Source: Beijerinckiaceae bacterium (lineage in GTDB: Bacteria; Pseudomonadota; Alphaproteobacteria; Rhizobiales; Beijerinckiaceae). Taken from it: DNA of 46,140 nucleotides. The stretch is from contig JALOTF010000046.1 in assembly GCA_025458025.1 (NCBI GenBank), positions 1-46,140 on the forward strand, in the 5' to 3' direction. Below are positions 34,469-42,332 of this stretch, piece after piece. Both the position numbers and the translations under genes were made by a program. The notes beneath the pieces are model-generated. The model had not been told where the DNA came from. It did not search any database and saw nothing but the letters and a program-made list of their open reading frames with translations. Position 1 is the first letter of the stretch; each line of letters starts with the position of its first letter.

Positions 34469-35627
34469 CCTGCCGGCGCAAGCCGTCAGCCCCGATCACT
34501 TCCTGCATCTGGCCCTGGCCCCCATTCAGCACGCGCTCGCTGCCGAGGCGCGGGCCGATGCCCGCAGAAGCGGTGCCGGCAGTGGGGATCGCTGCATCCG
34601 GGATCGGAGCAGGCTCTTCCGCAGCGGGTGCAGGGGCGGGCGCGTTGCGCGTGTTGCGCGCACTGGCTGACTGGCGCTGCTGGGCTGCCCCGCGCACTTC
34701 CTTCGGGCGAGACATGGCCTCGGCCTGCTCGCGTGTCACCACAAGGTCGCCCTTCCGGGTTTCCACAAGGTCTTCCTGCCCCTTGGCGAGTTGCGCCGCA
34801 GTGTAGCCCGGCGGGCGGCAGAAGCAGGCATTGTCGCGATTTTCGCGGTATTTCAGCGCGAAGGGGTAGGATGTATAGGCCTGCCCGTCGCGGGTGGCGG
34901 CGGTCTCGATCTCCGCGCCGAGGCGCATATACATCACCATGGTCTCGGCCCCCGGACAGAGCGCCTGGCAAACTTGACCATGTTCGTCACGCGCCGTCAG
35001 GCCCTCGAAATTCACAGGGAAGAAGAAGCCGTCACAGGTGCGCACGCAAACCGGCGTGCGGCCACCGAGGCGGGCCTTTTCCTTCAGTTCTTCGTCGAAT
35101 TCCGGATCGAGCGTGGTCAGCGTTTCACGACGCTGATCGACCGTGGCGCTGGAGCCGAAGAGCCGTTCGAGAATGCCGGGCTCCTGCGGCTGGGCATAGA
35201 TCACGCCACGCTGCGGCGCGGCCTGCTGGGCGCCATCACAACCATAGCGTTGATAGGCCGCGAGCAATTGCGCGCGGCGGGGTGCATTCGCATCCGCCGG
35301 CTCGGTCTGCCGTAGCCGGGCTTCCATCTGCTGGGTCTGGGCCGCAAGCGGCGCACAAACGGCCGGTGCACTGCCAAGGCCGAAGAAGCCGCGCGGCTGG
35401 TCGCAGCCATTGGCGCGCATGGCATTGCGGGCATTGGCGATTTCGGACCGCAGCCGCGCCGCCTCGCGCGGGTTGCCCCCGGCATTGCTCCGCGGGAGAT
35501 TGGCAAGCTCGGCCCGGATGGTGTTGCACATCGCGGGTTGTGCGTGGGAAGGAGTCGCGACTGTCAGCGCGAAAAGGCCCGCGAGCAACAGCCCCATGCC
35601 CGGGAAAAGGAAGTTGCCTGCGCGCAT
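34371..35627 (-). CDS. DUF2865 exported protein
   Basis: This protein of about 418 residues has a signal peptide (MRAGNFLFPGMGLLLAGLFAL...PSHAQ). The DUF2865 core is recognised by VCVRTCDGFFFPVNF, GQVCQALCPGAETMVMYMRLG and NACFCRPPGY, a cysteine-rich module specific to Hyphomicrobiales. The N-terminal third has helical cysteine-bearing segments (MCNTIRAELANL, CAPLAAQTQQMEARL). The C-terminal 110 residues are Pro/Ala-rich and disordered in character. The start is the ATG at 35627, with AAGGG upstream; longer in-frame starts exist at 35654 and a TTG at 35675. Its last 98 bp lie antisense to the end of gltX. The function is unknown. Confidence 0.85.
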   Translation of the reverse strand: MRAGNFLFPGMGLLLAGLFALTVATPSHAQPAMCNTIRAELANLPRSNAGGNPREAARLRSEIANARNAMRANGCDQPRGFFGLGSAPAVCAPLAAQTQQMEARLRQTEPADANAPRRAQLLAAYQRYGCDGAQQAAPQRGVIYAQPQEPGILERLFGSSATVDQRRETLTTLDPEFDEELKEKARLGGRTPVCVRTCDGFFFPVNFEGLTARDEHGQVCQALCPGAETMVMYMRLGAEIETAATRDGQAYTSYPFALKYRENRDNACFCRPPGYTAAQLAKGQEDLVETRKGDLVVTREQAEAMSRPKEVRGAAQQRQSASARNTRNAPAPAPAAEEPAPIPDAAIPTAGTASAGIGPRLGSERVLNGGQGQMQEVIGADGLRRQVRVVAPAPNAPEPQPALRGATRPSTPAPARAP

Positions 35628-35787
35628 CGAGCCCTTGGCCTTGGAAGCCGGCATGGCCGGTTGATTCTGAAACAAGGAAAACCGTTACGGCCCGATTGTG
35701 AAGCGAGCAAGGCGGAGGAAAGGGATTCCCCGGCTCATTTGCGGGAAATCACGCGGGTTTGACGGAATTCCGGGGTATCCAGATTGC

Positions 35788-36291
35788 TCAGGCGTCCGGA
35801 TCGTGATCCTCGCCGCTGGCCTTCAGGCGCGCCATCAACTGCCCGAGGACGCGATTGAGCGTGGCGAGATCATCGGGGCGGATATCCTGCGCAAGATCCT
35901 GCGCGAATTGGCGCGCCATGGGCACGATTTCGGCATAGATCGCCTGACCGCGCGGGGTCATGGCGAGGAAGGCCTCGCGCATATCCTGCCGATTGGGGCG
36001 GCGGGCCACGAGATGACGCTTCTCCAAAGCCGCCACAGCGCGGCTCACGGTGGTCTTGTGCATGCGGGAATGCAGACCGATCTCGCGGGCGGTCATTTCC
36101 GAGAACTGGCCGAGGGTCGCGAGAATGCGCCATTCGGGAATCGAAATGCCGAAGCGCTCGCCATAGACGCGCGCGAGACTCTGGCTAACTAGGGTCGCCA
36201 GCACATTCAGGCGGTAGGGCAGGAAACCTTCGAGTTCCAGCACATCGCTCTCCGTCTCGACCGGATTGCGCTTCTCCGAAAGGGAATCCAT
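35788..36291 (-). CDS. MarR family transcriptional regulator
   Basis: This 167-residue winged-helix regulator has the DNA-reading core MTAREIGLHSRMHKTTVSRAVAALEKRHLVARRPNRQDMREAFLAMT, seen as helix-turn-helix ARIGLHSRMHKTTVSRA-like residues then the wing RRPNRQDMRE. Flanking helices would form the dimer interface. It lies next to the TRAP/FAH/flavin hydroxylase cluster, and MarR regulators of such clusters are commonly relieved by aromatic or phenolic ligands, so it probably controls that cluster. An inverted repeat upstream could be its operator. The ATG at 36291 is preferred over a GTG one codon earlier. Confidence 0.9.
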   Translation of the reverse strand: MDSLSEKRNPVETESDVLELEGFLPYRLNVLATLVSQSLARVYGERFGISIPEWRILATLGQFSEMTAREIGLHSRMHKTTVSRAVAALEKRHLVARRPNRQDMREAFLAMTPRGQAIYAEIVPMARQFAQDLAQDIRPDDLATLNRVLGQLMARLKASGEDHDPDA

Positions 36292-36372
36292 CACTCATGC
36301 CTTCATTGCACGGCACGAGCGCGATGCGCGTTGCCTTTCTGTATCCTCGCACCGTTCTGTGTGCGGCGCAAC

Positions 36373-36417
36373 ATGAAACCCGTTAAACCCTTGTCAAAAA
36401 AGGAATTATGGTTTCAT
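36373..36417. promoter_or_regulatory. Candidate marR promoter and operator
   Basis: ATGAAACC and GGTTTCAT form an 8-bp inverted repeat with a 29-bp spacer. A perfect -35 box for the minus strand, TTGACA (36392-36397), lies inside it. The half-site ATGAAAC recurs at 37705-37711, in the divergent promoter region between the TRAP binding protein and FAH genes. Autoregulation by the MarR protein is inferred. Confidence 0.4.
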
Positions 36418-36520
36418 TGTCCCGGATCTGCCTCGTCGATGCCTCTCTTGCCTCATCTTGAGGCAGGGGCGCACCTATCCCTGCCTCCCGCGTAACCGTC
36501 CTGGATCTTGGCGGCGCAGA

Positions 36521-36589
36521 TCAGCCACGCTCCCGTTGGCGGATGTTGCAACAGGGGCGAGGCGTCAGCCACGCTCCCGTTGGCGGATG
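36521..36589. repeat. 25-bp direct repeat at the 3' end of the second TakP-like gene
   Basis: An identical 25-bp sequence occurs at 36521-36545 and 36565-36589 (period 44 bp). It begins TCAGCCACGCTCCC and ends TTGGCGGATG. The second copy encodes the last codons and stop of the TRAP binding protein gene; the first lies just beyond the stop. It looks like a small tandem duplication. Confidence 0.85.
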
Positions 36590-37671
36590 CTGATTGTGTC
36601 GTAGGAATATTCGCCGATTTTCCACCATGGGGTGACATCGCCGAGATAAGCGTTGACGCTCTCGAGGCCCTTCGCGAAGAGCGGGCTCTGGGCGGCATAT
36701 TCGGCATAAACGGCCTTGGCGGCGTCATAGGCGGCATCCATCACCGCCAGCGGGAAGGCGCGCAGCTCGGTGCCCGCCCCCAGCAGGCGCTTCAACGCCG
36801 GCGCGTTCACGGCGTCATACTTCGCGAGCATCCAGTTGTTGGCGCTCTCGCTCGCCTGCACGAGGACGGCCTGATAATGCTTCGGCAGGCGGTTCCACTG
36901 CTCGAGATTGACGCAGAGATGGAGCATCGCGCCGCCCTCCCAGAAGCCCGGGAAGTAATAGTATTTCGCGACTTTCTGGAAGCCGAGCTTCTCGTCATCA
37001 TAGGGGCCGACGAATTCCACTGCATCCAGCGTGCCTTTTTCGAGCGCCGGATAGATGTCCCCGGGCGCGATCTGTTGGGGCACGACGCCGAGCTTGCGGA
37101 GCACCGCGCCGCCGGTGCCGCCAATGCGGAATTTCAGCCCGTTGAGATCAGCCAGACTGTTGATTTCCTTGCGAAACCAGCCGCCCATCTGCGTGCCGGA
37201 ATTGCCCGCAGGGAAGGAGATGGCATTGAACTTCGCGAGCGCTTCGTTGACGATCTTCTCACCACCGCCGAAATGCCACCAGCTGTGCTGCTGCCGCGCA
37301 TTGGGGCCGAAGGGCAGGCCCGTGCCGAGCCCAAGCGCGGGTTCCTTGCCCACATAGAAATAGGTCGGCGTGTGGCAGCACTCGATCGCACCGGAGGTGA
37401 CCGCATCCAGCGCCTGAAGGCCGGGCACGATCTCGCCGGCCGCGAAGGCCTGGATCTGGAACTTGCCGTCCGTCGCTTCGCCCACGAGCTTCGCCAGCTG
37501 CTGGGCCGTGCCAAAAATCGTATCGAGCTGCTTGGGGAAGCTTGAGGTCAGCCGCCACTTCACTTCCGGCATGCTCTGCGCAATCGCCGGCTTCGCAAGC
37601 GTGGTGGCTGCGACACCTCCCGCCAGGCCCGAAAGCAGCATCTCCCTGCGCCGCATGGTCGTCCGCGTCAT
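36565..37671 (-). CDS. TRAP transporter substrate-binding protein, TakP-like (second copy)
   Basis: This 368-residue DctP-family protein has a twin-arginine-type leader (MTRTTMRRREMLLSGLAGG) cut after KPAIAQ. It is clearly paralogous to the product of 5317-6405: the segment from KPAIAQ through WRLTSSFPK is identical, and [31 protein letters not shown] and EFVGPYDDEKLGF match closely. The ligand is expected to be a 2-oxoacid or another organic acid. No dctQ or dctM gene is near, so it may share a membrane pair encoded elsewhere. It is divergent from the FAH gene. The ATG at 37671 has AGGAG seven bases upstream. Confidence 0.92.
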   Translation of the reverse strand: MTRTTMRRREMLLSGLAGGVAATTLAKPAIAQSMPEVKWRLTSSFPKQLDTIFGTAQQLAKLVGEATDGKFQIQAFAAGEIVPGLQALDAVTSGAIECCHTPTYFYVGKEPALGLGTGLPFGPNARQQHSWWHFGGGEKIVNEALAKFNAISFPAGNSGTQMGGWFRKEINSLADLNGLKFRIGGTGGAVLRKLGVVPQQIAPGDIYPALEKGTLDAVEFVGPYDDEKLGFQKVAKYYYFPGFWEGGAMLHLCVNLEQWNRLPKHYQAVLVQASESANNWMLAKYDAVNAPALKRLLGAGTELRAFPLAVMDAAYDAAKAVYAEYAAQSPLFAKGLESVNAYLGDVTPWWKIGEYSYDTISIRQRERG

Positions 37672-37897
37672 GACCTGTCTCCTGCCTCTCAAAAGTAGTT
37701 GCGGATGAAACTGGTTTGACCTTCAATCCGCTTTGTGGTGTTGCTTGCTGCAGGATTGCACAGGCCTTCCGCCGCGTCACGCCCTTCAGGTTTTTCTGCA
37801 TGAGAATTTCAGCCTTCGCCCTTCCCGCCGGAACCGCAGGGGCGCATGATCGCACCAGCGCGGCCATTGAGATGTCGCGTCAGGGAAGGAACTGCGC

Positions 37898-38908
37898 ATG
37901 AAGCTCGCCTCGTTGAAATCCGGCCGCGATGGTCGTCTGGTTGTCGTCTCGAACGATCTCACCCGCGCGACGGACGCGACCCACATCGCACCGACCCTGC
38001 AGGCCGCTTTGGATCGCTGGGAGCTGTTCGCGGGCGCGCTGGCCGATCTCGCGGAGGGGCTGGAGCATGGCTCGGTGCCTGCTTTCCGCTTCCATGAGCA
38101 TGATTGCGCGAGCCCGCTGCCGCGCGCCTACCAGTGGGTAGATGGATCGGCCTATGTGAACCACGTCGAACTCGTGCGGAAGGCGCGCGGCGCCGAACTG
38201 CCCGCGAGCTTCTGGACCGATCCTCTCATGTATCAGGGGACATCGGACGCCAATATCGGCCCGCGTGATGCGGTGCGAGTGGCCTCGGCAGATTATGGCA
38301 TTGATTGCGAGGCGGAAATCGCGGTCATCACGGGGGATGTGCCCGCCGGCGCCACCCGCGAGCAGGGACTCGCTGCCATCCGGCTCGTGATGCTCGTGAA
38401 TGATGTGTCCTTGCGCAACCTCATCCCGGCGGAACTCGCCAAGGGCTTCGGCTTCCTGCAATCGAAGCCACCGAGCGCCTTCTCGCCGGTCGCGGTCACG
38501 CCGGATGAACTCGGCGACGCCTGGAAGGATGGCAAGCTCAGCCTGCCGCTGATGACCGCCATCAACGGCCATGCTTTCGGAAAGCCCGAGGCAGGCGAGG
38601 AAATGACTTTCGATTTCGGCACGCTGATCGCCCATGCGGCGAAGACGCGGCCGCTTTCCGCCGGCACGATTGTCGGTTCGGGCACGGTCTCGAACCGCGA
38701 CCCCGATGGCTCGCCGGGCCGGCCGGTGGGTGAGGGCGGTCGCGGTTATTCCTGCATCGCCGAGTTGCGCATGGTCGAGACCATCCGCGATGGCCAGCCC
38801 AAGACGCCGTTCCTCGGCTTTGGTGATACCGTTCGCATCGAGATGCGCGACCGCAAGGGCCACTCGATCTTCGGCGCCATCGAAAACCGTATTGAACCTG
38901 CCGTGTGA
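37898..38908 (+). CDS. Fumarylacetoacetate hydrolase family protein
   Basis: This 336-residue protein of the FAH superfamily acts on C-C bonds of acylpyruvate-type products of aromatic ring cleavage. Visible parts are an N-terminal cap, FRFHEHDCASPLPRAYQWVDG, the metal-binding acidic block DYGIDCEAEIAVITGDV and LVMLVNDVSLRNLIP. The C-terminal block is AGTIVGSGTVSNRD. Family members include fumarylacetoacetases, acylpyruvate hydrolases and decarboxylases; the reaction cannot be assigned more precisely. It is the first gene of a plus-strand unit with the MBL, flavin hydroxylase and DUF2783 genes. A GGAAGG site precedes the ATG. Confidence 0.9.
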   Translation: MKLASLKSGRDGRLVVVSNDLTRATDATHIAPTLQAALDRWELFAGALADLAEGLEHGSVPAFRFHEHDCASPLPRAYQWVDGSAYVNHVELVRKARGAELPASFWTDPLMYQGTSDANIGPRDAVRVASADYGIDCEAEIAVITGDVPAGATREQGLAAIRLVMLVNDVSLRNLIPAELAKGFGFLQSKPPSAFSPVAVTPDELGDAWKDGKLSLPLMTAINGHAFGKPEAGEEMTFDFGTLIAHAAKTRPLSAGTIVGSGTVSNRDPDGSPGRPVGEGGRGYSCIAELRMVETIRDGQPKTPFLGFGDTVRIEMRDRKGHSIFGAIENRIEPAV

Positions 38909-38911
38909 AAA

Positions 38912-38955
38912 GCATTTTCAAGCGAAATGGTCGCCGGTTCGCCTGAAGAAAATGC
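38912..38955 (+). repeat. REP-like palindromic element (intergenic copy)
   Basis: A 44-bp inverted repeat with outer arms GCATTTTC / GAAAATGC and inner arms GCGAA / TTCGC, plus the conserved centre GCCGGTTCGC. It starts 3 bp after the FAH stop and ends 22 bp before the MBL gene start, so it would be transcribed as an intercistronic hairpin. It is the same family as the elements at 26005 and 33734. Confidence 0.85.
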
Positions 38956-38977
38956 GTGAGTAAAAAAAGGAGCAGCT

Positions 38978-39934
38978 GTGAGCACGCCTGCTTTTGCATC
39001 CGTCAACGACATGACGGAGAAAAAGATCACCTTCGCCGAGATCGGCGAGGGCCTTTACGCCTTTACCGCCGAGGGCGATCCCAATACGGGCGTCATCATC
39101 GGCGATGACGGCGTGCTGATCGTCGATGCGCAGGCGACGCCCGCGATGGCGCAAGCCGTCATTGAGCGGGTGCGCTCGGTGACAGATAAACCTATCACCC
39201 ATGTGCTGCTCTCGCATTATCACGCGGTGCGCGTGCTCGGCGCCTCGGCCTACAAAGATGCGAAGACGATCCTCGCCTCGGACGCCACGCGCGATCTCAT
39301 CGTCGAGCGCGGCGAGCAGGATATGGCGAGCGAGATCGGCCGCTTCCCGCGCCTCTTCCGGGGGCAGGAGACCATTCCGGGCCTGACTTGGCCGAGCGTG
39401 ACTTTCGCCACCGAAATGAGTGTGTGGCTGGGCAAGCGCGAGGTGCGCATCCGCCATCTCGGGCGGGGGCATACGGCAGGCGATACCATCGCCTGGGTGC
39501 CCGATGCCGGGGTGATGTTCTCAGGCGATCTCGTGGAATACAAATCCGCCTGCTATTGCGGCGATGCGCATTTCACGGATTGGCCGCAAACGCTGACGAG
39601 GCTCGCGGGCTATGATCCGGTGGCGCTTGTGCCGGGGCGCGGCGATGCCCTCACGGGTCGTGACAAGGTGAAGGCAGCAATTGCCGGCACGACCGATTTC
39701 CTCCAGACGCTCTACGGCACCGTGCAGAAATCCGTGGCGCGCGGCGATGACCTGAAAACCGCTTACAAGGCCGTGCGCGCCGCGATGGATGGGCCTTTCG
39801 GTGCTTATGCCATCTACGAGCATTGCCTGCCCTTCAACGTCTCCCGCGCCTATGACGAGGCGAAGGGCATCGCGCATCCCGTGATCTGGACCGCCGAGCG
39901 CGACCGCGCGATGTGGGCTGCGTTGCAGGCCTGA
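38978..39934 (+). CDS. MBL fold metallo-hydrolase with altered metal motif
   Basis: This 318-residue protein has the metallo-beta-lactamase fold: GVLIVDAQATPAMAQ strand-turn, then SHYHAVRVLGA at the place of the HxHxDH motif (about residues 79-89), GRGHTAGDTIAWV with a third histidine, and VMFSGDLVEYK with the bridging aspartate. The first motif keeps HxH but lacks the following Asp-His, so the second metal site is probably absent or built differently. The same variant is known to me from relatives next to flavin hydroxylases. The start is a GTG with AGGAG five bases upstream. It lies four bases before the flavin hydroxylase gene. Confidence 0.88.
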   Translation: MSTPAFASVNDMTEKKITFAEIGEGLYAFTAEGDPNTGVIIGDDGVLIVDAQATPAMAQAVIERVRSVTDKPITHVLLSHYHAVRVLGASAYKDAKTILASDATRDLIVERGEQDMASEIGRFPRLFRGQETIPGLTWPSVTFATEMSVWLGKREVRIRHLGRGHTAGDTIAWVPDAGVMFSGDLVEYKSACYCGDAHFTDWPQTLTRLAGYDPVALVPGRGDALTGRDKVKAAIAGTTDFLQTLYGTVQKSVARGDDLKTAYKAVRAAMDGPFGAYAIYEHCLPFNVSRAYDEAKGIAHPVIWTAERDRAMWAALQA

Positions 39935-39938
39935 GCCG

Positions 39939-41507
39939 ATGCAGCAGCCCTACGCCACCTTCCGTTACGATCCCTCGCCGGACCAGAAGCGCGCCACGCC
40001 CACGCGACATAAGGTGGTGATCATCGGCGCGGGACCGGTGGGGTTGAGCCTCGCGATCGACCTTGCGCTTCGCGGCCATGCGCCGGTTTTGCTCGACGAT
40101 TCCGACCGCATCGGCGAGGGGAGCCGTGCCATCTGCTTTGCGAAGAAGACGCTGGAAATCTTCGATCGCCTCGGTGTTGCGGGCCCTCTGGTGGCCGAGG
40201 GTATTTCGTGGAAGAAGGGCAAGGTTTTTCAGGGTGATCACCTGCTCTACACCTTCGATCTGCTGCCCGAGGACGGGCACAAGATGCCCGCCTTCATCAA
40301 CATCCAGCAATTCGTGGTGGAGAAGGCTCTGGTGGATCGCGCCATGGAACTGGGAGTCGATCTGCGCTGGAAGAACCGGGTTTCCGGCATCGAGCCGCAG
40401 AATGACGGCGTGCGCCTTGCCATCGAGACGCCCGATGGCGAATATCGCCTCCATGCCGATCATGTGATCGCCTGCGATGGCGCGCGCTCGCCCGCCCGCG
40501 CCATGCTCGGGCTCGATTTTCCCGGCGAGGTCTTCGAGGAGCAGTTCCTCATCGCCGATGTGAAGATGGAGGGCGATTTTCCCACGGAGCGCTGGTTCTG
40601 GTTCGATCCGCCGTTCCACCCCGGTGGCTCGGCCTTGCTGCATCGCCAGCCGGACAATATCTGGCGGATCGACCTGCAACTCCCGGCGACGGCTGACGCT
40701 AATATCGAGAAGCAACCGGAACGCGTGCGCCCGCGTATCGAGGCGATGCTGGGTCATAGCGATTTTTCCCTCGAATGGGTTTCGATCTACCGCTTCCGTT
40801 GTTTGCGTCTTGAGCGTTTCCGGCATGGCCGGGTGATCTTCGCGGGTGATGCCGCGCATCAGGTCTCGCCCTTCGGCGCGCGCGGTGCCAATTCCGGCAT
40901 CCAGGATGCGGAGAACCTCGCCTGGAAACTTGCTGCCGTACTCGATGGCGACAGCCCCGAGAGCCTGCTCGAAACCTACGATTCCGAACGGGGCGAGGCG
41001 GCCAACGAGAACATCGCGCATTCCACCCGCTCGACCGATTTCATCGCGCCGCAAAGCGAGGCGGAGCGGCTTCTGCGGGATGCGGCGCTCGCATTGGCCG
41101 CGAACCATGGATTTGCGAAGCGCATGGTCAATTCCGGTCGCCTTTCCATGCCCACGGCCTATGCGGAAAGCCCACTTTCAACGGCTGACGAGGGCGATTG
41201 GCCGCGCGGCCCCGCGCCGGGCGCGCCCATTCCGGACGCGCCCTATGGCAAGGGCTTTCTCAGCGAACATCTCGGACGCGATTTCACGCTTCTTGCGGCA
41301 GATGATGCGACCGCACGGCTCGCGCCGCCGGGTGTCGCGGTTCTCGTCGCGAACGAAGCGGTAGCCGAACGCTTCGGGCTCAATCCGGGCGGAGCCACCC
41401 TCATCCGGCCCGATGGCCATGTCGCGGCGCGCTTCCAGCGGGCCGAAAAGGGCGCGATTCGCGCGGCCCTGCGCCGTGCGCGCGGCAAGGCGGGGGAGGT
41501 AGCGTGA
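39939..41507 (+). CDS. FAD-dependent aromatic hydroxylase (class A flavin monooxygenase family)
   Basis: This 522-residue protein has the NAD(P)H/FAD motifs of single-component aromatic hydroxylases such as MhpA and PobA. The N-terminal fold has VVIIGAGPVGLSLAIDLALRG; a DG motif lies in ADHVIACDGARSPAR; and the second FAD block is GRVIFAGDAAHQVSPFGARG followed by ANSGIQDAENLAWKLA. The C-terminal 120 residues form the thioredoxin-like tail seen in this group. It would insert one oxygen atom into a phenolic substrate. The substrate is unknown. It overlaps the DUF2783 gene by one base and is four bases after the MBL gene. Confidence 0.9.
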   Translation: MQQPYATFRYDPSPDQKRATPTRHKVVIIGAGPVGLSLAIDLALRGHAPVLLDDSDRIGEGSRAICFAKKTLEIFDRLGVAGPLVAEGISWKKGKVFQGDHLLYTFDLLPEDGHKMPAFINIQQFVVEKALVDRAMELGVDLRWKNRVSGIEPQNDGVRLAIETPDGEYRLHADHVIACDGARSPARAMLGLDFPGEVFEEQFLIADVKMEGDFPTERWFWFDPPFHPGGSALLHRQPDNIWRIDLQLPATADANIEKQPERVRPRIEAMLGHSDFSLEWVSIYRFRCLRLERFRHGRVIFAGDAAHQVSPFGARGANSGIQDAENLAWKLAAVLDGDSPESLLETYDSERGEAANENIAHSTRSTDFIAPQSEAERLLRDAALALAANHGFAKRMVNSGRLSMPTAYAESPLSTADEGDWPRGPAPGAPIPDAPYGKGFLSEHLGRDFTLLAADDATARLAPPGVAVLVANEAVAERFGLNPGGATLIRPDGHVAARFQRAEKGAIRAALRRARGKAGEVA

Positions 41508-41710
41508 TGGCGGATCTCATCACCGAAAACCGCTTCGCCGATCCCGATCGCGCCTTCCGCCGGCTCATCGAGGCGCGGCGCGGGCTCTCGCCGGAGGAAG
41601 CAGCGGCGCTGGATTGTCGCCTCGTGCTGCTGCTCGCAAACCACATAAGCGACGATCATGTGCTTGAACAGGCGATCGCCGCCGCAACGGCTACGATGAA
41701 GGCGGATTGA
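41507..41710 (+). CDS. DUF2783 small protein
   Basis: This 67-residue protein matches the DUF2783 pattern: DPDRAFRRLIEARRGLSPEEAAALDCRLVLLLANHI with a short helical end (key parts IEARRGLSPEE and LVLLLANHI). Such proteins are found directly downstream of flavin hydroxylases in Alpha- and Betaproteobacteria and may assist them; the role is unproven. The ATG overlaps the hydroxylase stop by one base (TGATG), with GGGGGAGG upstream, so translation is coupled. Confidence 0.85.
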   Translation: MADLITENRFADPDRAFRRLIEARRGLSPEEAAALDCRLVLLLANHISDDHVLEQAIAAATATMKAD

Positions 41711-41774
41711 AATCGCGCGCTTTCATCCGCATCTCTTGCGGGCCATAACGGTGCCTGTCCAACGGGAGATCGCC

Positions 41775-42278
41775 ATGATCCGCTTTCTTGCTGCCCTCTT
41801 GCTGGCCGGGCTCACCGCTTTGCCCGCCGCTGCGCAATCACCTGATCTCATTTTCAAGAAATCCACCGTATTCCGCCTGCTGACCTGGGACGACAAGCTT
41901 GCGACCTACGCGATCGACGATCCCGATATCGAGGGCGTCGCCTGCCATTACACCGTGCCGGAAAAGGGCGGCGTGGCCGGCGGCCTCGGCCTCGCGGAGG
42001 AGGTGTCGGATATTTCGCTCGCCTGCCGGCAGGTCGGCCCGGTGAAGTTCAGGAACAAGACCGAGCAGGGCGAGGTGATGTTCCGCCAGTCGCGCTCGCT
42101 GCTCTTCAAGCGGATGCAAATCGTGCGCGGCTGCGATGCCAAGCGCAACGTGCTGGTTTATCTCGTCTATTCCGACAAATTGATCGATGGCAGCCCGAAG
42201 AACTCCACCTCCACCGTGCCGATCATGCCGTGGGGGCAGGCCGAGGCGCCGCGCTGCGCGGACTGGATAAAGGGCTGA
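41775..42278 (+). CDS. creA: CreA family exported protein
   Basis: This 167-residue protein has a signal peptide (MIRFLAALLLAGLTALPAAAQS). The mature part follows E. coli CreA as recalled: YAIDDPDIEGVACHYT, GGVAGGLGLAEEVSDISLACRQVGP, GEVMFRQSRSLLFKRMQIVR, CDAKRNVLVYLVYSDKLIDGSPKN and VPIMPWGQ. CreA is periplasmic and its biochemical role is not known. The ATG at 41775 has GGGAG seven bases upstream. It stands apart from the catabolic cluster (64 bp gap) and converges on the gene at 42333. Confidence 0.9.
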   Translation: MIRFLAALLLAGLTALPAAAQSPDLIFKKSTVFRLLTWDDKLATYAIDDPDIEGVACHYTVPEKGGVAGGLGLAEEVSDISLACRQVGPVKFRNKTEQGEVMFRQSRSLLFKRMQIVRGCDAKRNVLVYLVYSDKLIDGSPKNSTSTVPIMPWGQAEAPRCADWIKG

Positions 42279-42286
42279 ACAGCAAA

Positions 42287-42308
42287 AAGGCCGGTGCGAG
42301 CCGGCCTT
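42287..42308. terminator. Bidirectional intrinsic terminator
   Basis: The stem AAGGCCGG / CCGGCCTT has a 6-nt loop and a five-T run on the minus strand. It lies between creA and the convergent small exported protein gene. Confidence 0.85.
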
Positions 42309-42332
42309 GTCATCCGTGCGAAGGCTGAAGCC

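Noticed and set aside
36521-36589. Start of a CRISPR array
   Set aside because: Only two repeat copies exist, one is part of a coding sequence, the spacer is 19 bp and no cas gene is present.
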